Program-made: the position numbers and the translations under genes
From: Bacteroidetes bacterium HGW-Bacteroidetes-1
GTDB taxonomy: Bacteria > Bacteroidota > Bacteroidia > Bacteroidales > F082
Reading direction: 5' to 3'
DNA length: 38,207 nt
NCBI GenBank assembly: GCA_002842755.1
Contig: PHDU01000031.1
Coordinates: forward strand, 1 to 38,207
The notes under the pieces: model-generated
Told to the model about the DNA's origin: nothing
What the model saw: the letters and a program-made list of their open reading frames with translations, nothing else
Database searches by the model: none
Shown here: piece by piece, positions 8,772 through 17,622 of the stretch
Numbering within the stretch: position 1 is the first letter of the stretch
Layout of the letters: each line of letters starts with the position of its first letter

Positions 8772-9242
8772 ATGAATGTTCTATTTGTTTGTCTTAACAA
8801 TTTGTGCCGTTCACCCATTGCAGAAGGCATATTGAGAAAAATGTACCTCGAACAAGGCATCAAAGGCAAAGTTGATTCAGCAGGATTTGAATCCTTCCAC
8901 ATCAATGACGCTCCCGACCCATGCGCTATCCGTATTACTTCAAAGCATGGAATAGATATCTCTCAAAAAAAAGCCCGGCTTTTCAGAGCCGATGATTTTG
9001 ACACCTTTGATCATATTTTTGTTATGGACATAAAAAATATGCAGGATGTGCAAGAAGTAGCAAGAAATGAGGCAGACATGAAAAAAGTAGATTTTTTATA
9101 CAATTGCATCTATCCTGGTAAAAATATTTCAGTTCCTAACCCTTGTAGCAAAGACGAGAAAATATTGGATGAAATATTTGAAAAATTGAAAAAATCTTGT
9201 GAAGTAATTGCAAGTAAGGCTCTTAAAATAAATCACAATTAA
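8772..9242 (+). CDS. Low-molecular-weight protein-tyrosine-phosphatase family protein
   Basis: 156 residues, the normal size of the family. The N-terminal P-loop VLFVCLNNLCRSPIAEG carries the CX5R motif: nucleophile Cys7, Arg13, Ser14. MDIKNMQDV (85-93) matches the conserved MDxxN stretch. In the family the general acid is the Asp of a DPY-type loop near the C-terminus; here the equivalent reads VPNPC, with Asn at 123 (codon AAC). Activity may therefore be weak or altered, unless Asp128 two turns on compensates. The stop overlaps the next start by one base (TAATG), so the gene leads a three-gene operon with the dehydratase and the methyltransferase. Confidence 0.88.
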   Translation: MNVLFVCLNNLCRSPIAEGILRKMYLEQGIKGKVDSAGFESFHINDAPDPCAIRITSKHGIDISQKKARLFRADDFDTFDHIFVMDIKNMQDVQEVARNEADMKKVDFLYNCIYPGKNISVPNPCSKDEKILDEIFEKLKKSCEVIASKALKINHN

Positions 9243-10198
9243 TGAAACTTCAAAACGTTCCAACTTTAGCTGACATCAGAAATGCTCTGGAAGTAATCCA
9301 ACCTTTTATTCATAAAACACCACTGCTTCAATCGGAACAATTAAATCAACTGGCTCAATCAGCGTTGTTTTTCAAATGTGAAAACTTTCAGAAAGCCGGA
9401 GCATTCAAATCAAGAGGAGCAATGCACGCTCTCCTGAGTTTGGATGCTAACGAATTAAGACGAGGTGTTGCAACCCATTCGAGCGGAAATCATGCACAAG
9501 CGTTAGCACGTGCCGCTATGATTTTAAAAACTGACGCTCATATTGTGATGCCTGAAACTGCACCTTCTGTAAAAGTAGCAGCAGTAAAACAGTATGGTGG
9601 CAAGATTACTTTTTGCAAGCCAACTTTGGAAGCTCGGGAAAGTACTCTTGAAGCTGTAATGCTGAAAACCGGTGCGGAATTAGTGCACCCCTATAATGAC
9701 TATACTATAATTGCGGGTCAGGCTACTGCATGTTTGGAGATGCTTCAACAAATGCCTTCACCTGATTACGTTTTATGCCCTGTTGGAGGTGGTGGATTGC
9801 TGAGCGGAACGCTTCTTACCATCAAATACTTATCACCAAAAACAAAAGTGATTGCATGCGAACCTTCAGGCGCGAACGATACCTGGCAATCCTTCAAAAC
9901 CGGAAAGCTTGTTCCAAGTCTTCATCCACACACCATTGCTGATGGGTTACTAACTTCTCTGGGTAGTTTGACATACCCAATAATTATGGAAAATATTGAT
10001 GATGTTGTGACTGTTGATGACAATTCTATTATCGATGCAATGAAGTTGGTTTGGGAAAGAATGAAAATAATTATAGAACCAAGTTCTGCTGTTCCAGTTG
10101 CTGTTGCACTCTCAGGACTTTCTTTTCTAAAAGGGAAAAAGGCAGGAATCATATTGTCAGGCGGAAATATTGACCTAAACAAAATCCCATGGTTATGA
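9242..10198 (+). CDS. PLP-dependent serine/threonine dehydratase (threonine ammonia-lyase or serine racemase-like)
   Basis: Fold-type II PLP enzyme of 318 residues. The Schiff-base lysine is Lys56 in AGAFKSRGA. SSGNHAQALA (about 80-89) binds the substrate carboxylate, and the glycine loop PVGGGGLLSG binds the PLP phosphate. SGGNID near the C-terminus is also typical. There is no C-terminal ACT-like regulatory domain, so it resembles catabolic TdcB-type dehydratases and serine racemases rather than biosynthetic IlvA. Substrate (Thr, Ser, or hydroxyaspartate) cannot be fixed by eye. It overlaps the phosphatase stop by 1 nt and the next gene by 4-10 nt. Confidence 0.9.
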   Translation: MKLQNVPTLADIRNALEVIQPFIHKTPLLQSEQLNQLAQSALFFKCENFQKAGAFKSRGAMHALLSLDANELRRGVATHSSGNHAQALARAAMILKTDAHIVMPETAPSVKVAAVKQYGGKITFCKPTLEARESTLEAVMLKTGAELVHPYNDYTIIAGQATACLEMLQQMPSPDYVLCPVGGGGLLSGTLLTIKYLSPKTKVIACEPSGANDTWQSFKTGKLVPSLHPHTIADGLLTSLGSLTYPIIMENIDDVVTVDDNSIIDAMKLVWERMKIIIEPSSAVPVAVALSGLSFLKGKKAGIILSGGNIDLNKIPWL

Positions 10199-10926
10199 CA
10201 AATAAAATTAAACCCGGAATACTATATTTAATACCAACACCACTAGGCGATACTGCTCCTGAGCTGGTTATGCCATCAGAGGCCATTATAAAACTTCATC
10301 AACTGGATTATCTGATTGTAGAACAATTACGCACTGCAAGAAGACTACTTAGCAAAATGAAAATCAATAAACCAATTGACGATATTCAGTTTTTTGAGCT
10401 TAATAAGCGTACTGTGGAAACAGAAACAGAACGGTATCTTCAGCCTGCAATTGAAGGACATTCAATTGGTTTGCTGTCGGAAGCAGGCAGTCCTTGTGTT
10501 GCCGACCCAGGTGCTATAATTGTAAGAGCTGCTCATAAGTCCGGCATCAAAGTGGTACCATTATCAGGCCCAAGTTCAATCACCATGGCTTTAATGGCGT
10601 CAGGATTTAACGGACAGAATTTTTGTTTTCATGGATATTTACCCATTCATAATGAAACCCGTGATAAATACATTAAAACCATCGAAAAAAGCGCTGTACA
10701 AAGTGGCCAAACACAAGTTTTTATTGAAACACCATTTAGAAACAACCAGCTTTTAGATGGATTGCTTAAAGTTTGTAACCCTGCGACCATGCTTTGTATT
10801 GCATCCAACATTAGTCTATACGATGAATTTATTGTCGCAAGAAGCATCTCAGAATGGGAAAACAGAAAACCCGATATTCATAAAAAACCAACTGTTTTTC
10901 TGATCTGGAATGAAAAAAGACCATAA
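10195..10926 (+). CDS. SAM-dependent methyltransferase, RsmI/tetrapyrrole-methylase family (short form)
   Basis: About 243 residues. IPTPLGDTAPE near the N-terminus, LLSEAGSPCVADPGA in the middle and VPLSGPSS after it match the conserved stretches of RsmI (16S rRNA C1402 2'-O-methyltransferase): TPIGN, DAGTPxxSDPG and PxPGPSA. It lacks the C-terminal extension of E. coli RsmI (286 aa). I recall Bacteroidota genomes carrying both a full RsmI and a short paralogue of this type, so target specificity is uncertain. Two starts are possible, 10189 and 10195; the ATGA overlap with the dehydratase stop at 10195-10198 favours the second. Stop is inside a terminator stem. Confidence 0.85.
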   Translation: MTNKIKPGILYLIPTPLGDTAPELVMPSEAIIKLHQLDYLIVEQLRTARRLLSKMKINKPIDDIQFFELNKRTVETETERYLQPAIEGHSIGLLSEAGSPCVADPGAIIVRAAHKSGIKVVPLSGPSSITMALMASGFNGQNFCFHGYLPIHNETRDKYIKTIEKSAVQSGQTQVFIETPFRNNQLLDGLLKVCNPATMLCIASNISLYDEFIVARSISEWENRKPDIHKKPTVFLIWNEKRP

Positions 10927-10944
10927 CAAAAAGCAATGGTCTTT
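10916..10944 (+). terminator. Probable terminator of the phosphatase-dehydratase-methyltransferase operon
   Basis: Nine-base-pair perfect stem, AAAGACCAT (10916-10924) with ATGGTCTTT (10936-10944), and an 11-nt A-rich loop. The stem overlaps the stop codon of the methyltransferase gene. The T tract after it is short and interrupted, so efficiency is uncertain. Confidence 0.5.
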
Positions 10945-11024
10945 ATAGTAAAAAATAATTTCATTTCAGTTGAACGAAGTATTACTGATCAGAATAAAGA
11001 AGTAAAAGAAATAGAATAATACCG

Positions 11025-11534
11025 TTAATGATGATGATGACCATCAGGACCATGAGCATGACCATGTGACATTTCATCGTCTGTTGCATCTCGTATATCA
11101 AGGATTTCGCCGGAAAAATGAAGGGCCAGGCCAGCAAGTGGATGGTTGAAATCCATAGTAACGGCATCTTCTGTTACATCAAGCACAACACCTTCCATAG
11201 GATTGCCATCATTATCCTGCATCGTAATCTGGTTGCCAATGGTTAGTAATTCTTCATCAACGATACCATCAATTTCAAAAATTGATTTGTCAAGATCAAT
11301 GATAGCCTCCTCAGTATGCTCCCCATACGACTCCTCAGATTTCATTTCAAAACTAAAGGTATCACCTACTGATAAACCCTTGAGACTCTCCTCAAACTTT
11401 GGCAACAACCCCCCTATTCCAAATAAATAAACAAAAGGACGATCCTTTTCGACCTTCTGGATAAGTTCACCTTCAGCGTTTTCTTCACGCAATTCATACG
11501 TTAGTGAGACGACTTTTTTGTTTCCTACTTTCAT
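11025..11534 (-). CDS. FKBP-type peptidyl-prolyl isomerase, SlyD-like
   Basis: 169 residues. VSLTYELREENAEGELI opens the FKBP domain; FGIGGLLPKFEESLKGLSVGD and EESYGEH are the classic FKBP signature and tail. An insert-in-flap chaperone domain (about 75-130) follows, then the domain is closed by DFNHPLAGLALHFSGEILDI. The C-terminus is histidine-rich (HGHAHGPDGHHHH), like the metal-binding tail of SlyD, which in E. coli delivers nickel to hydrogenase maturation. No signal peptide, so cytoplasmic. Proline isomerase plus chaperone activity is expected; metal binding is inferred from the tail. Monocistronic, transcribed against the neighbouring plus-strand operons. Confidence 0.92.
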   Translation of the reverse strand: MKVGNKKVVSLTYELREENAEGELIQKVEKDRPFVYLFGIGGLLPKFEESLKGLSVGDTFSFEMKSEESYGEHTEEAIIDLDKSIFEIDGIVDEELLTIGNQITMQDNDGNPMEGVVLDVTEDAVTMDFNHPLAGLALHFSGEILDIRDATDDEMSHGHAHGPDGHHHH

Positions 11535-11739
11535 AATTTAGATTGTATTTTTCGAGCTTGCAGCATATTCAATACTTACCTTCACATGCACGGATTTAGA
11601 TAAAAAGGCTGTAAGATTACCGGGTTGCTCAATTTTAATGCGTTAATTTTTATATAATTGACAAAATGAATTCTTTTCTGCGGCAAAATTAATAATATTT
11701 TTTTGCCGGAAAGCGTAACAATAAAATGAAATACTCGTT

Positions 11740-12660
11740 TTGTTAAAAAAACATGGTATATTGAACAAAAAAATACTCACTATCAGCAATCTTCATAAGC
11801 ATTATGGCCGTATAAAAGCCATAGATGGTATTGACCTTGTTGTACATTCAGGAGAAGTTCTGGGGATTTTAGGACCAAATGGTAGCGGCAAAACTACAAC
11901 TCTTGGAGTCGTCCTATCCGTAATAAAACCAACAGCAGGAAGTTTTAAATGGTTTGAGGCATCGCCATCACCATCAAGTTTATGCAAGGTGGGAGCTATC
12001 TTGGAGCGCCCATTGTTTTACCCATATCTTGATGCTGTGGATAACCTGAAAATTATTGCAGATATCAGGAAGGTTTCTTACGAAGCAATAGATGAGGTGC
12101 TTGTTCGGGTAGAATTGCTGGATCGTAAGCATAGTAAATTTAGAACCTTTTCTTTGGGAATGAAGCAAAGACTGGCTATTGCCTCTGCTTTGCTCGGGAA
12201 TCCGGAAGTGCTTATTCTTGATGAACCTACAAATGGTTTAGACCCACAGGGGATTGCGGAAATACGTACACTTATTCAAAAAATTTCACAGCAAGGAACA
12301 ACCATCATTCTTGCCAGTCACCTGCTCGACGAGGTACAAAAAATTTGTTCCCATGTAGTAGTGTTAAATAAAGGGATAAAAATCTATGAAGGTCGTGTGA
12401 AAGATTTAATAATTGACAATTTGACTGTTGAGGTACAATCAAATGATATGCCATTCCTTGAAGCTTTGTTAACCAACTGGGAGGGCTCATCTTCTATTGA
12501 AAAAAAGGAAACCTTTTATCTTGTTAAACTTCATAAAGGGTATAACACCGAGCAATTAAATCATTATATATTTTCATCCGGCCATACACTGAACCATTTG
12601 GCCTCAGGCAAAAACAATCTTGAACAACATTTTCTTGAACTTTTGACCCAACCAAAATGA
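11740..12660 (+). CDS. ABC transporter ATP-binding protein (ABC-2 exporter type)
   Basis: 306 residues. Walker A GPNGSGKTTT (about 46-55), signature FSLGMKQRLAIA, Walker B VLILDEPTNGLD, and the switch histidine in LASHLLDEV. After the roughly 220-residue ATPase comes an 80-residue tail typical of the BcrA/CcmA-like subfamily. There is no ATG start in frame: the frame opens at TTG 11740, and a second TTG at 11761 would give NKKILTISNLHKHYG, closer to the usual start of such proteins. The start codon is therefore uncertain. The stop overlaps the permease start (ATGA, 12657-12660), so the two form a coupled exporter unit of unknown substrate. Confidence 0.9.
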   Translation: MLKKHGILNKKILTISNLHKHYGRIKAIDGIDLVVHSGEVLGILGPNGSGKTTTLGVVLSVIKPTAGSFKWFEASPSPSSLCKVGAILERPLFYPYLDAVDNLKIIADIRKVSYEAIDEVLVRVELLDRKHSKFRTFSLGMKQRLAIASALLGNPEVLILDEPTNGLDPQGIAEIRTLIQKISQQGTTIILASHLLDEVQKICSHVVVLNKGIKIYEGRVKDLIIDNLTVEVQSNDMPFLEALLTNWEGSSSIEKKETFYLVKLHKGYNTEQLNHYIFSSGHTLNHLASGKNNLEQHFLELLTQPK

Positions 12661-13460
12661 AACATCTTCTTCGTATAGAATTTCGTAAGGTATTCAAGAA
12701 CAATATATTCTGGCTGACATTAGGCCTCTATGTGTTTGGAATGATCATTATTCTAATTGGGACTGAATCGTTTATTAACAAAGTTGTTTCAAATGCCAAC
12801 CGCAACTCACCAATTCCTATTCCGGATTTCTCGCTTTATGCATTCCCATACATTTGGCATAACCTAACTTATCTTGCTGGTTTTTTTAAAATAATACTTG
12901 CATTTATTGTTATTCTTTTTATTTCTAATGAATTCAATTATAATACAATACGACAAAACATCATTACTGGCCTCAGTCGTGAGAATTTCTTTATCACAAA
13001 AGTATTTTTTCTTATTTTTCTGACTTTTGTATCATGTATGATAATCATAGCTGTAGCAATAATTCTTGGTTTTACACATACCGATGATATTTCGATATCA
13101 ATGATTATTATAAAATCTCATTTTCTCGCTGCCTATTTTCTGGAGGTATTTGCTTTTTTAAGTTTTTCAATGGCGCTTAGTTTCATATTTAAAAGAGCCG
13201 GCGTAACGATCATAGTTTTTTCCATTTATCTTTTTATTGTAGAAAATATCCTCTCCTTCAAATTAAATGAAGATTATTCAAAATACCTTCCGCTCAAAAC
13301 TTTTGGCAGGCTGATTGACATTCCAAACACCTCGTTGATGAAACTTTTCGGAGTTAATTTCCGTGAATATATTGACCCATTTGATACAGTACTTACACTT
13401 ATTTATACCATTATATTGCTTACTATCAGCTATCTGATTATTAAAAAATCAAATTGGTAG
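12657..13460 (+). CDS. ABC-2 type transporter permease
   Basis: 267 residues with about six hydrophobic segments: near residues 15-37, 65-90, 110-135, 150-170, 180-200 and 240-262. The N-terminal phrase LLRIEFRKVFKNNIFW and the FNYNTIRQNIITGLSRENFF cytoplasmic stretch are typical of ABC-2 (NatB/BcrB-like) permeases that pair with the preceding ATPase. Translation overlaps the ATPase gene by four bases. Substrate unknown; relatives export peptides, antibiotics or sodium. Confidence 0.85.
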   Translation: MKHLLRIEFRKVFKNNIFWLTLGLYVFGMIIILIGTESFINKVVSNANRNSPIPIPDFSLYAFPYIWHNLTYLAGFFKIILAFIVILFISNEFNYNTIRQNIITGLSRENFFITKVFFLIFLTFVSCMIIIAVAIILGFTHTDDISISMIIIKSHFLAAYFLEVFAFLSFSMALSFIFKRAGVTIIVFSIYLFIVENILSFKLNEDYSKYLPLKTFGRLIDIPNTSLMKLFGVNFREYIDPFDTVLTLIYTIILLTISYLIIKKSNW

Positions 13461-13627
13461 TAATCTAAAAGTGAGAATTTTCGTGTAGTATTATTGCTAT
13501 TTTTAGTCCAAAAAAAGTCAGTATCCAATTTTATTCTCTGCTGAAATCAGTTGTAATAACTATTGACCTTTATCTAATAAAGTTTAACGATATTTTCATC
13601 ATTGATGCTTTTGCATCGCAATTTTTT

Positions 13628-13635
13628 TAATTTTG
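13628..13635 (+). promoter_or_regulatory. Putative -7 promoter box for the sugar transferase gene
   Basis: TAATTTTG matches TAnnTTTG and lies 59 nt before the ATG at 13695. Just upstream a small GATGC/GCATC hairpin (13604-13617), followed after four bases by a T-rich run, could be a weak terminator of the ABC operon. Confidence 0.45.
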
Positions 13636-13694
13636 CCAAAGCTAATGTAGTATCCCATTCATTGACCAGGATTACTTGAAAAACAACAAGCTGA

Positions 13695-14495
13695 ATGAAG
13701 AAAACTTTTAATGTAGAAGAAAGTGAGCGCTTTAATCATTTTCGGATTAATAAAGGTAAGAGATTATTCGATATTTTCTTTTCTTTAATTGCTTTGATTA
13801 TTTTCTCTCCTTTCTTTTTCATAATTAGTATTCTAATTAAACTTGAGTCCAAAGGACCTATTTTCTACATTTCAGATCGGGTAGGAACAGGATACGATAT
13901 TTTCAGATTTTACAAATTTCGTTCCATGAAAGAGGGATCAGAGGAAGAACTATCTAAACTTTCAGAACTAAACCTTTACCTTATCAATAAAAAAAATCAA
14001 GTAAATGTTGAAGAAGGGGACGATTGCCCTGATTGCAAAAGACTGGGAATCAACTGTTCACCTTTGTTATTTATAGATGGCACCACAATATGTGAAAACT
14101 GGTATTTTGAACTGAAACGAAGGAAAAACTTCACTGCTACTTTTTTCAAGGCCAAAGACGATCCCAGAGTAACGAAAGTTGGGCGAATCATCCGTCGCAC
14201 CAACCTCGATGAGTTACCTCAATTTTTCAACGTGCTTAAAGGTGATATGTCCATTGTTGGAAACAGGCCGCTTCCATTGTATGAGGCAGAAAAATTAACA
14301 ACGGACCAATTCTCTTACCGGTTTCTTGCACCAGCAGGTATAACCGGTATATGGCAGATCAAAAAAAACCGTTTCCATTCAGAGGAAGAACGACTTGCCC
14401 TCGACAATCAATACACATTGATTGCCTCTCCATGGAAAGATTTGATGATAATTTTAAAAACATTGCCTACCTTTTTTCGTAAAAGTAATTATTGA
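13695..14495 (+). CDS. Sugar-phosphate transferase initiating glycan assembly (bacterial sugar transferase family)
   Basis: Transfers a sugar phosphate from UDP-sugar to undecaprenyl phosphate, the first step of capsule, O-antigen or exopolysaccharide assembly. 266 residues: KRLFDIFFSLIALII leads a membrane helix (about 22-50). RVGTGYDIFRFYKFRSM, VTKVGRIIRRTNLDELPQ and GDMSIVGNRPLP are the catalytic core, with the Asp-Glu pair in LDELPQ. APAGITGIWQI and DNQY near the end also match. It is the short monotopic form, without the WbaP-type N-terminal helices. An internal Cys-rich segment (about 112-137: CPDC, NCSP, ICENW) separates the two halves and could bind a metal. No other glycan genes are adjacent. 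Confidence 0.92.
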   Translation: MKKTFNVEESERFNHFRINKGKRLFDIFFSLIALIIFSPFFFIISILIKLESKGPIFYISDRVGTGYDIFRFYKFRSMKEGSEEELSKLSELNLYLINKKNQVNVEEGDDCPDCKRLGINCSPLLFIDGTTICENWYFELKRRKNFTATFFKAKDDPRVTKVGRIIRRTNLDELPQFFNVLKGDMSIVGNRPLPLYEAEKLTTDQFSYRFLAPAGITGIWQIKKNRFHSEEERLALDNQYTLIASPWKDLMIILKTLPTFFRKSNY

Positions 14496-14513
14496 AATGC
14501 CACCCCATTTGAT

Positions 14514-14531
14514 ATTGCTTTTTTAAGCAAT
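14514..14531. terminator. Possible shared terminator between convergent genes
   Basis: Seven-base-pair stem ATTGCTT (14514-14520) and AAGCAAT (14525-14531) with a TTTT loop, in the 36-bp gap between the convergent sugar transferase and VWA-like genes. The following T tracts are weak on both strands. Confidence 0.4.
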
Positions 14532-16619
14532 TTAATAAGAGCCAAAAGTTTTTCTTAAAAACCACTCAGCAGAAAGCAATAAAACAAGCAACGCTAAAAA
14601 CCAGTGTAAATTTGTCAGTAGTTCGTATTCTTTTGTGAATGAAGCAACTGAAGTAATGCGCTGATCAGCAGCAATTAAATCAGGGACAGACATCATCTCG
14701 CTTAAAGGCACGAATGTCCCTCCGGTAAGACGGGAAATACGATACAACAGATGATGATCTGCTATCAGACTTTGGCCTTCGAAAGATGATGCAAGAACAA
14801 CAAGCGATCCCTCATAGCGCAAAAGCTCATTACCCGAAACAGCTTCTGCATAAAAATTATAAAGACCTGCAGGCAATCGCCCTACATTGAGTTGGTATGA
14901 TTTTTTATCATCTCTTGAAAAGATATATTCATTGGACGTCTTGCTTTCAACATGGTTTAGCACAAGCTTAACATCCACATCATCAATCAGTTCAAGACTT
15001 GGATTATACAATTCTGCTTTGAATAGAATTTCATCATTAACTAAAAATTCTGCTTCAGTAAAAATACGCAGCCTTCTTCTATCCTGCTTAACTAAAAGAT
15101 AATTTACTATCTTCCCGACCATTTCGTTAAACGTTTCATGGTTGCCATTTTGGTTAAAATCTGATAATCGCCAGCGCCAGATACCTGTTCCGTTGATAAA
15201 ACCAACTGGTCTTTCACCTCCTTCAGAAAAACCGATAAGGGGATAATTTGTTTCTATTCCTTTTATTTTCTGGAATAAAAAGCTGGAATATGAAACAGGT
15301 ACTGAGTATTCTGCCAGCGGAGATGAAAGTGCCGGAAATTTTCTGATTCGATCCCTTTGAAAAGTTTCGAATGAAAAAAGTGTAAAAGAAGGATCTGGAA
15401 CAGGCATCGCGTCAATCATTGAAGACTGACCAACATTCAATATCTGAATTGAGTTCTGTAAACGGTTCAAAGCAGATAAATCAGTTTGTCCGCCAACAAT
15501 ATAAAGCACCGGAGTATCCTTATTGATCTCTAAATAGGATTCCAAAAGATTATTGTTGATACCTTCTCCAGGCAATTGATGCAAAATGATGAGACTAAAA
15601 GGCTTCTCATCCGGTTTCCATGTTTGGATAAAAGCAGTCGATATTTCAAAATAATCGCCAAAAACCGCTCTCATAGCGGCAAGATCAGGATGGGGTGATC
15701 TTGCAAGCATCAGCACCTGCTGTTTTTGATTGATAATCTCAATATAAAATTCACGGCGGTTGTTCAGAAGAATGGTTTCATTTTCAAGCCCCAGAACCTC
15801 AACAACCATCTTTTTTGTGCCATTTTCCGTAGCACTTATCAAAAATGAATGACTTGCTGAAAACCTGTTGCTCTCAATAGAAACAGATTGCTCTCCAACT
15901 TTTTTACCATCCATATAAATTTGAAGAATGGCTTTAGTACCCATAGCTTCCTTGGCTCTTATGGTAACCTCAACTGGAAAATCTGATTTATTATAGATCA
16001 ATCTATTGTATCGTAAATCAGAAATTGAAAGATCTGGATAAGTAATGGTGTCACCCAAACCAACCGAATAAACCGGAAAAGGGAACGAACCAGCTAATAA
16101 CTCCGGCTGAATACCTGCGTTGTAAATACCGTCAGAAAGCAGAACAACAGCACCAACGTTTCTTCTGTAATATGCAACAGACAATTCTTTCAATAAGGCA
16201 GAAAAATCGGTACGTTGATCTGTAAAATCAAGCTTTTTGGCTTCAGTAACAGTTTGCCCAAAAGTGTATTGGTCAATATCAAAATCCTTTCCAAGTTTTG
16301 CAGTCAGGCTATCAAAGCGGAGCGGGTATTTGTACTTATAAAAAAGAGAATCAGCATTAAGCGTTAATGAAGACGAGTTATCCTGTGCTAAAACTAGTAA
16401 CGGTTGTTCAACTACTTTTTTATTCTGCATTAAGTACGGGTTTAAAAGCAGCAATGTAATTAAACTTACAACTAAAAACCTCAGTATAAATAGCAATACT
16501 TGAAGTTGTTTGCTGAAAGGAAGGGTTTTGTTCCGGTAATAAAGCAAAGCTGCATAAGCGAGCCCTGTTAATGCCACGAGAGCCAACATCCACGAAGATA
16601 ATCCAGTAATAATATTCAC
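14532..16619 (-). CDS. Membrane protein with VWA-like domain (BatA-like architecture)
   Basis: 695 residues. Two N-terminal helices (about 9-28 and 40-61) and one C-terminal helix (about 668-688) frame a large extracytoplasmic part. LVLAQDNSSS gives a MIDAS-type DxSxS at Asp80/Ser82/Ser84, TDFS near 137-140 and LLSDGIYN with Asp163 complete a VWA-like metal site. Residues about 180-260 look like a CARDB-type beta sandwich, and 270-420 resemble the glutamine-amidotransferase-like fold often seen in these proteins (QVLMLARSPHPDL). The last beta-rich part precedes the C-terminal helix. Function unknown. It is not in a Bat operon here. Divergent or unrelated genes flank it. Confidence 0.75.
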   Translation of the reverse strand: MNIITGLSSWMLALVALTGLAYAALLYYRNKTLPFSKQLQVLLFILRFLVVSLITLLLLNPYLMQNKKVVEQPLLVLAQDNSSSLTLNADSLFYKYKYPLRFDSLTAKLGKDFDIDQYTFGQTVTEAKKLDFTDQRTDFSALLKELSVAYYRRNVGAVVLLSDGIYNAGIQPELLAGSFPFPVYSVGLGDTITYPDLSISDLRYNRLIYNKSDFPVEVTIRAKEAMGTKAILQIYMDGKKVGEQSVSIESNRFSASHSFLISATENGTKKMVVEVLGLENETILLNNRREFYIEIINQKQQVLMLARSPHPDLAAMRAVFGDYFEISTAFIQTWKPDEKPFSLIILHQLPGEGINNNLLESYLEINKDTPVLYIVGGQTDLSALNRLQNSIQILNVGQSSMIDAMPVPDPSFTLFSFETFQRDRIRKFPALSSPLAEYSVPVSYSSFLFQKIKGIETNYPLIGFSEGGERPVGFINGTGIWRWRLSDFNQNGNHETFNEMVGKIVNYLLVKQDRRRLRIFTEAEFLVNDEILFKAELYNPSLELIDDVDVKLVLNHVESKTSNEYIFSRDDKKSYQLNVGRLPAGLYNFYAEAVSGNELLRYEGSLVVLASSFEGQSLIADHHLLYRISRLTGGTFVPLSEMMSVPDLIAADQRITSVASFTKEYELLTNLHWFLALLVLLLSAEWFLRKTFGSY

Positions 16620-16704
16620 AAATAATTTTGTTTAAACTGAATGTACAAATACAGAAAAACCTGCAGCTGCGCCAAAAGTCAGAAAGAATTTAGAAAGGAA
16701 TTTC

Positions 16705-17451
16705 CTACATGCTCATGCCACCACAAACGCTTATTACCTGTCCAGTAACATAGGAAGACAAGTCGCTGGCAAGAAAAACAGCCACATCAGCTACGTCTTC
16801 TGGCTTGCCACTCCGGCGAAGCGGAATTGTACTCACCCACTGCTGCCTGACATCATCGGGAAGTTTATGGGTCATTTCTGTTTCTATAAATCCAGGTGCT
16901 ATTGCGTTGCAGCGTACATTACGACTTCCCAATTCCTGAGCAATTGATTTGGTAAAACCTATCATCCCTGCTTTGGAAGCCGAATAGTTTGACTGTCCTG
17001 CATTCCCATTAACGCCTACAACTGAACTCATATTAATGATTGATCCACCTCTTTGTTTGATCATAGTCCGCTGAACCGACTTTGTCAGATTAAAAACTGA
17101 CTTTAGGTTAACTGCCATCACTAAATCCCAATCTTGCTCCGTCATACGCATAAGCAAATTGTCGCGCGTGATACCTGCATTGTTGATGAGGACATCAATT
17201 CTGCCAAATTCAGCAATCACATCCTCAGCTAGTTTTTCGCTATCCTGCAATGAAGAAGCGTTAGAAGCAAATCCTTTGGCTTTCACTCCAAAAGCCTGAA
17301 TCTCTTTTTCTGTTGCTTCCATATGTTCATCCATTTTCAAATCAGAAAACGCAATAGCAGCGCCTTCAGCAGCAAATCGTAAGGCCAATGCCTTTCCTAT
17401 TCCGCGCGCACCACCAGTGATGAGCGCAACTTTTCCTTCTAATAATTTCAT
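16705..17451 (-). CDS. fabG: 3-oxoacyl-[acyl-carrier-protein] reductase
   Basis: NADPH-dependent reduction of 3-oxoacyl-ACP in type II fatty acid synthesis. 248 residues from MKLLEGKVALITGG; the open frame extends 17 codons upstream to 17502, but that part is a hydrophobic, non-family extension, so the ATG at 17451 is chosen. Short-chain dehydrogenase motifs: TGGARGIG (nucleotide binding), NNAGITRDNL, the catalytic serine in NMSSVVG, and Tyr/Lys in SNYSASKAG. The C-terminus YVTGQVISVCGGMSM is typical of FabG. No acpP or fabF is adjacent. A PHB-type acetoacetyl-CoA reductase is the main alternative. Confidence 0.9.
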   Translation of the reverse strand: MKLLEGKVALITGGARGIGKALALRFAAEGAAIAFSDLKMDEHMEATEKEIQAFGVKAKGFASNASSLQDSEKLAEDVIAEFGRIDVLINNAGITRDNLLMRMTEQDWDLVMAVNLKSVFNLTKSVQRTMIKQRGGSIINMSSVVGVNGNAGQSNYSASKAGMIGFTKSIAQELGSRNVRCNAIAPGFIETEMTHKLPDDVRQQWVSTIPLRRSGKPEDVADVAVFLASDLSSYVTGQVISVCGGMSM

Positions 17452-17622
17452 GCGGTTATTATTTTTTGCCAGCCAAAGATACAAAAATTGAATAAAGAAC
17501 ATCTAACTGTGAGTTGAAGATGGAAAGTTGAAATGTTAAGAGACAATTAATACAATACTATTACTGCTACTCTACCACACTAATTAATAATACTTTAGAC
17601 AAGCAAATAAAAAGTACTAAAG

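Noticed and set aside
10982-11167. Minus-strand 61-codon frame overlapping the SlyD-like gene
   Set aside because: Overlaps the true coding frame in another register; the FKBP frame has clear domain motifs, so this one is a shadow.
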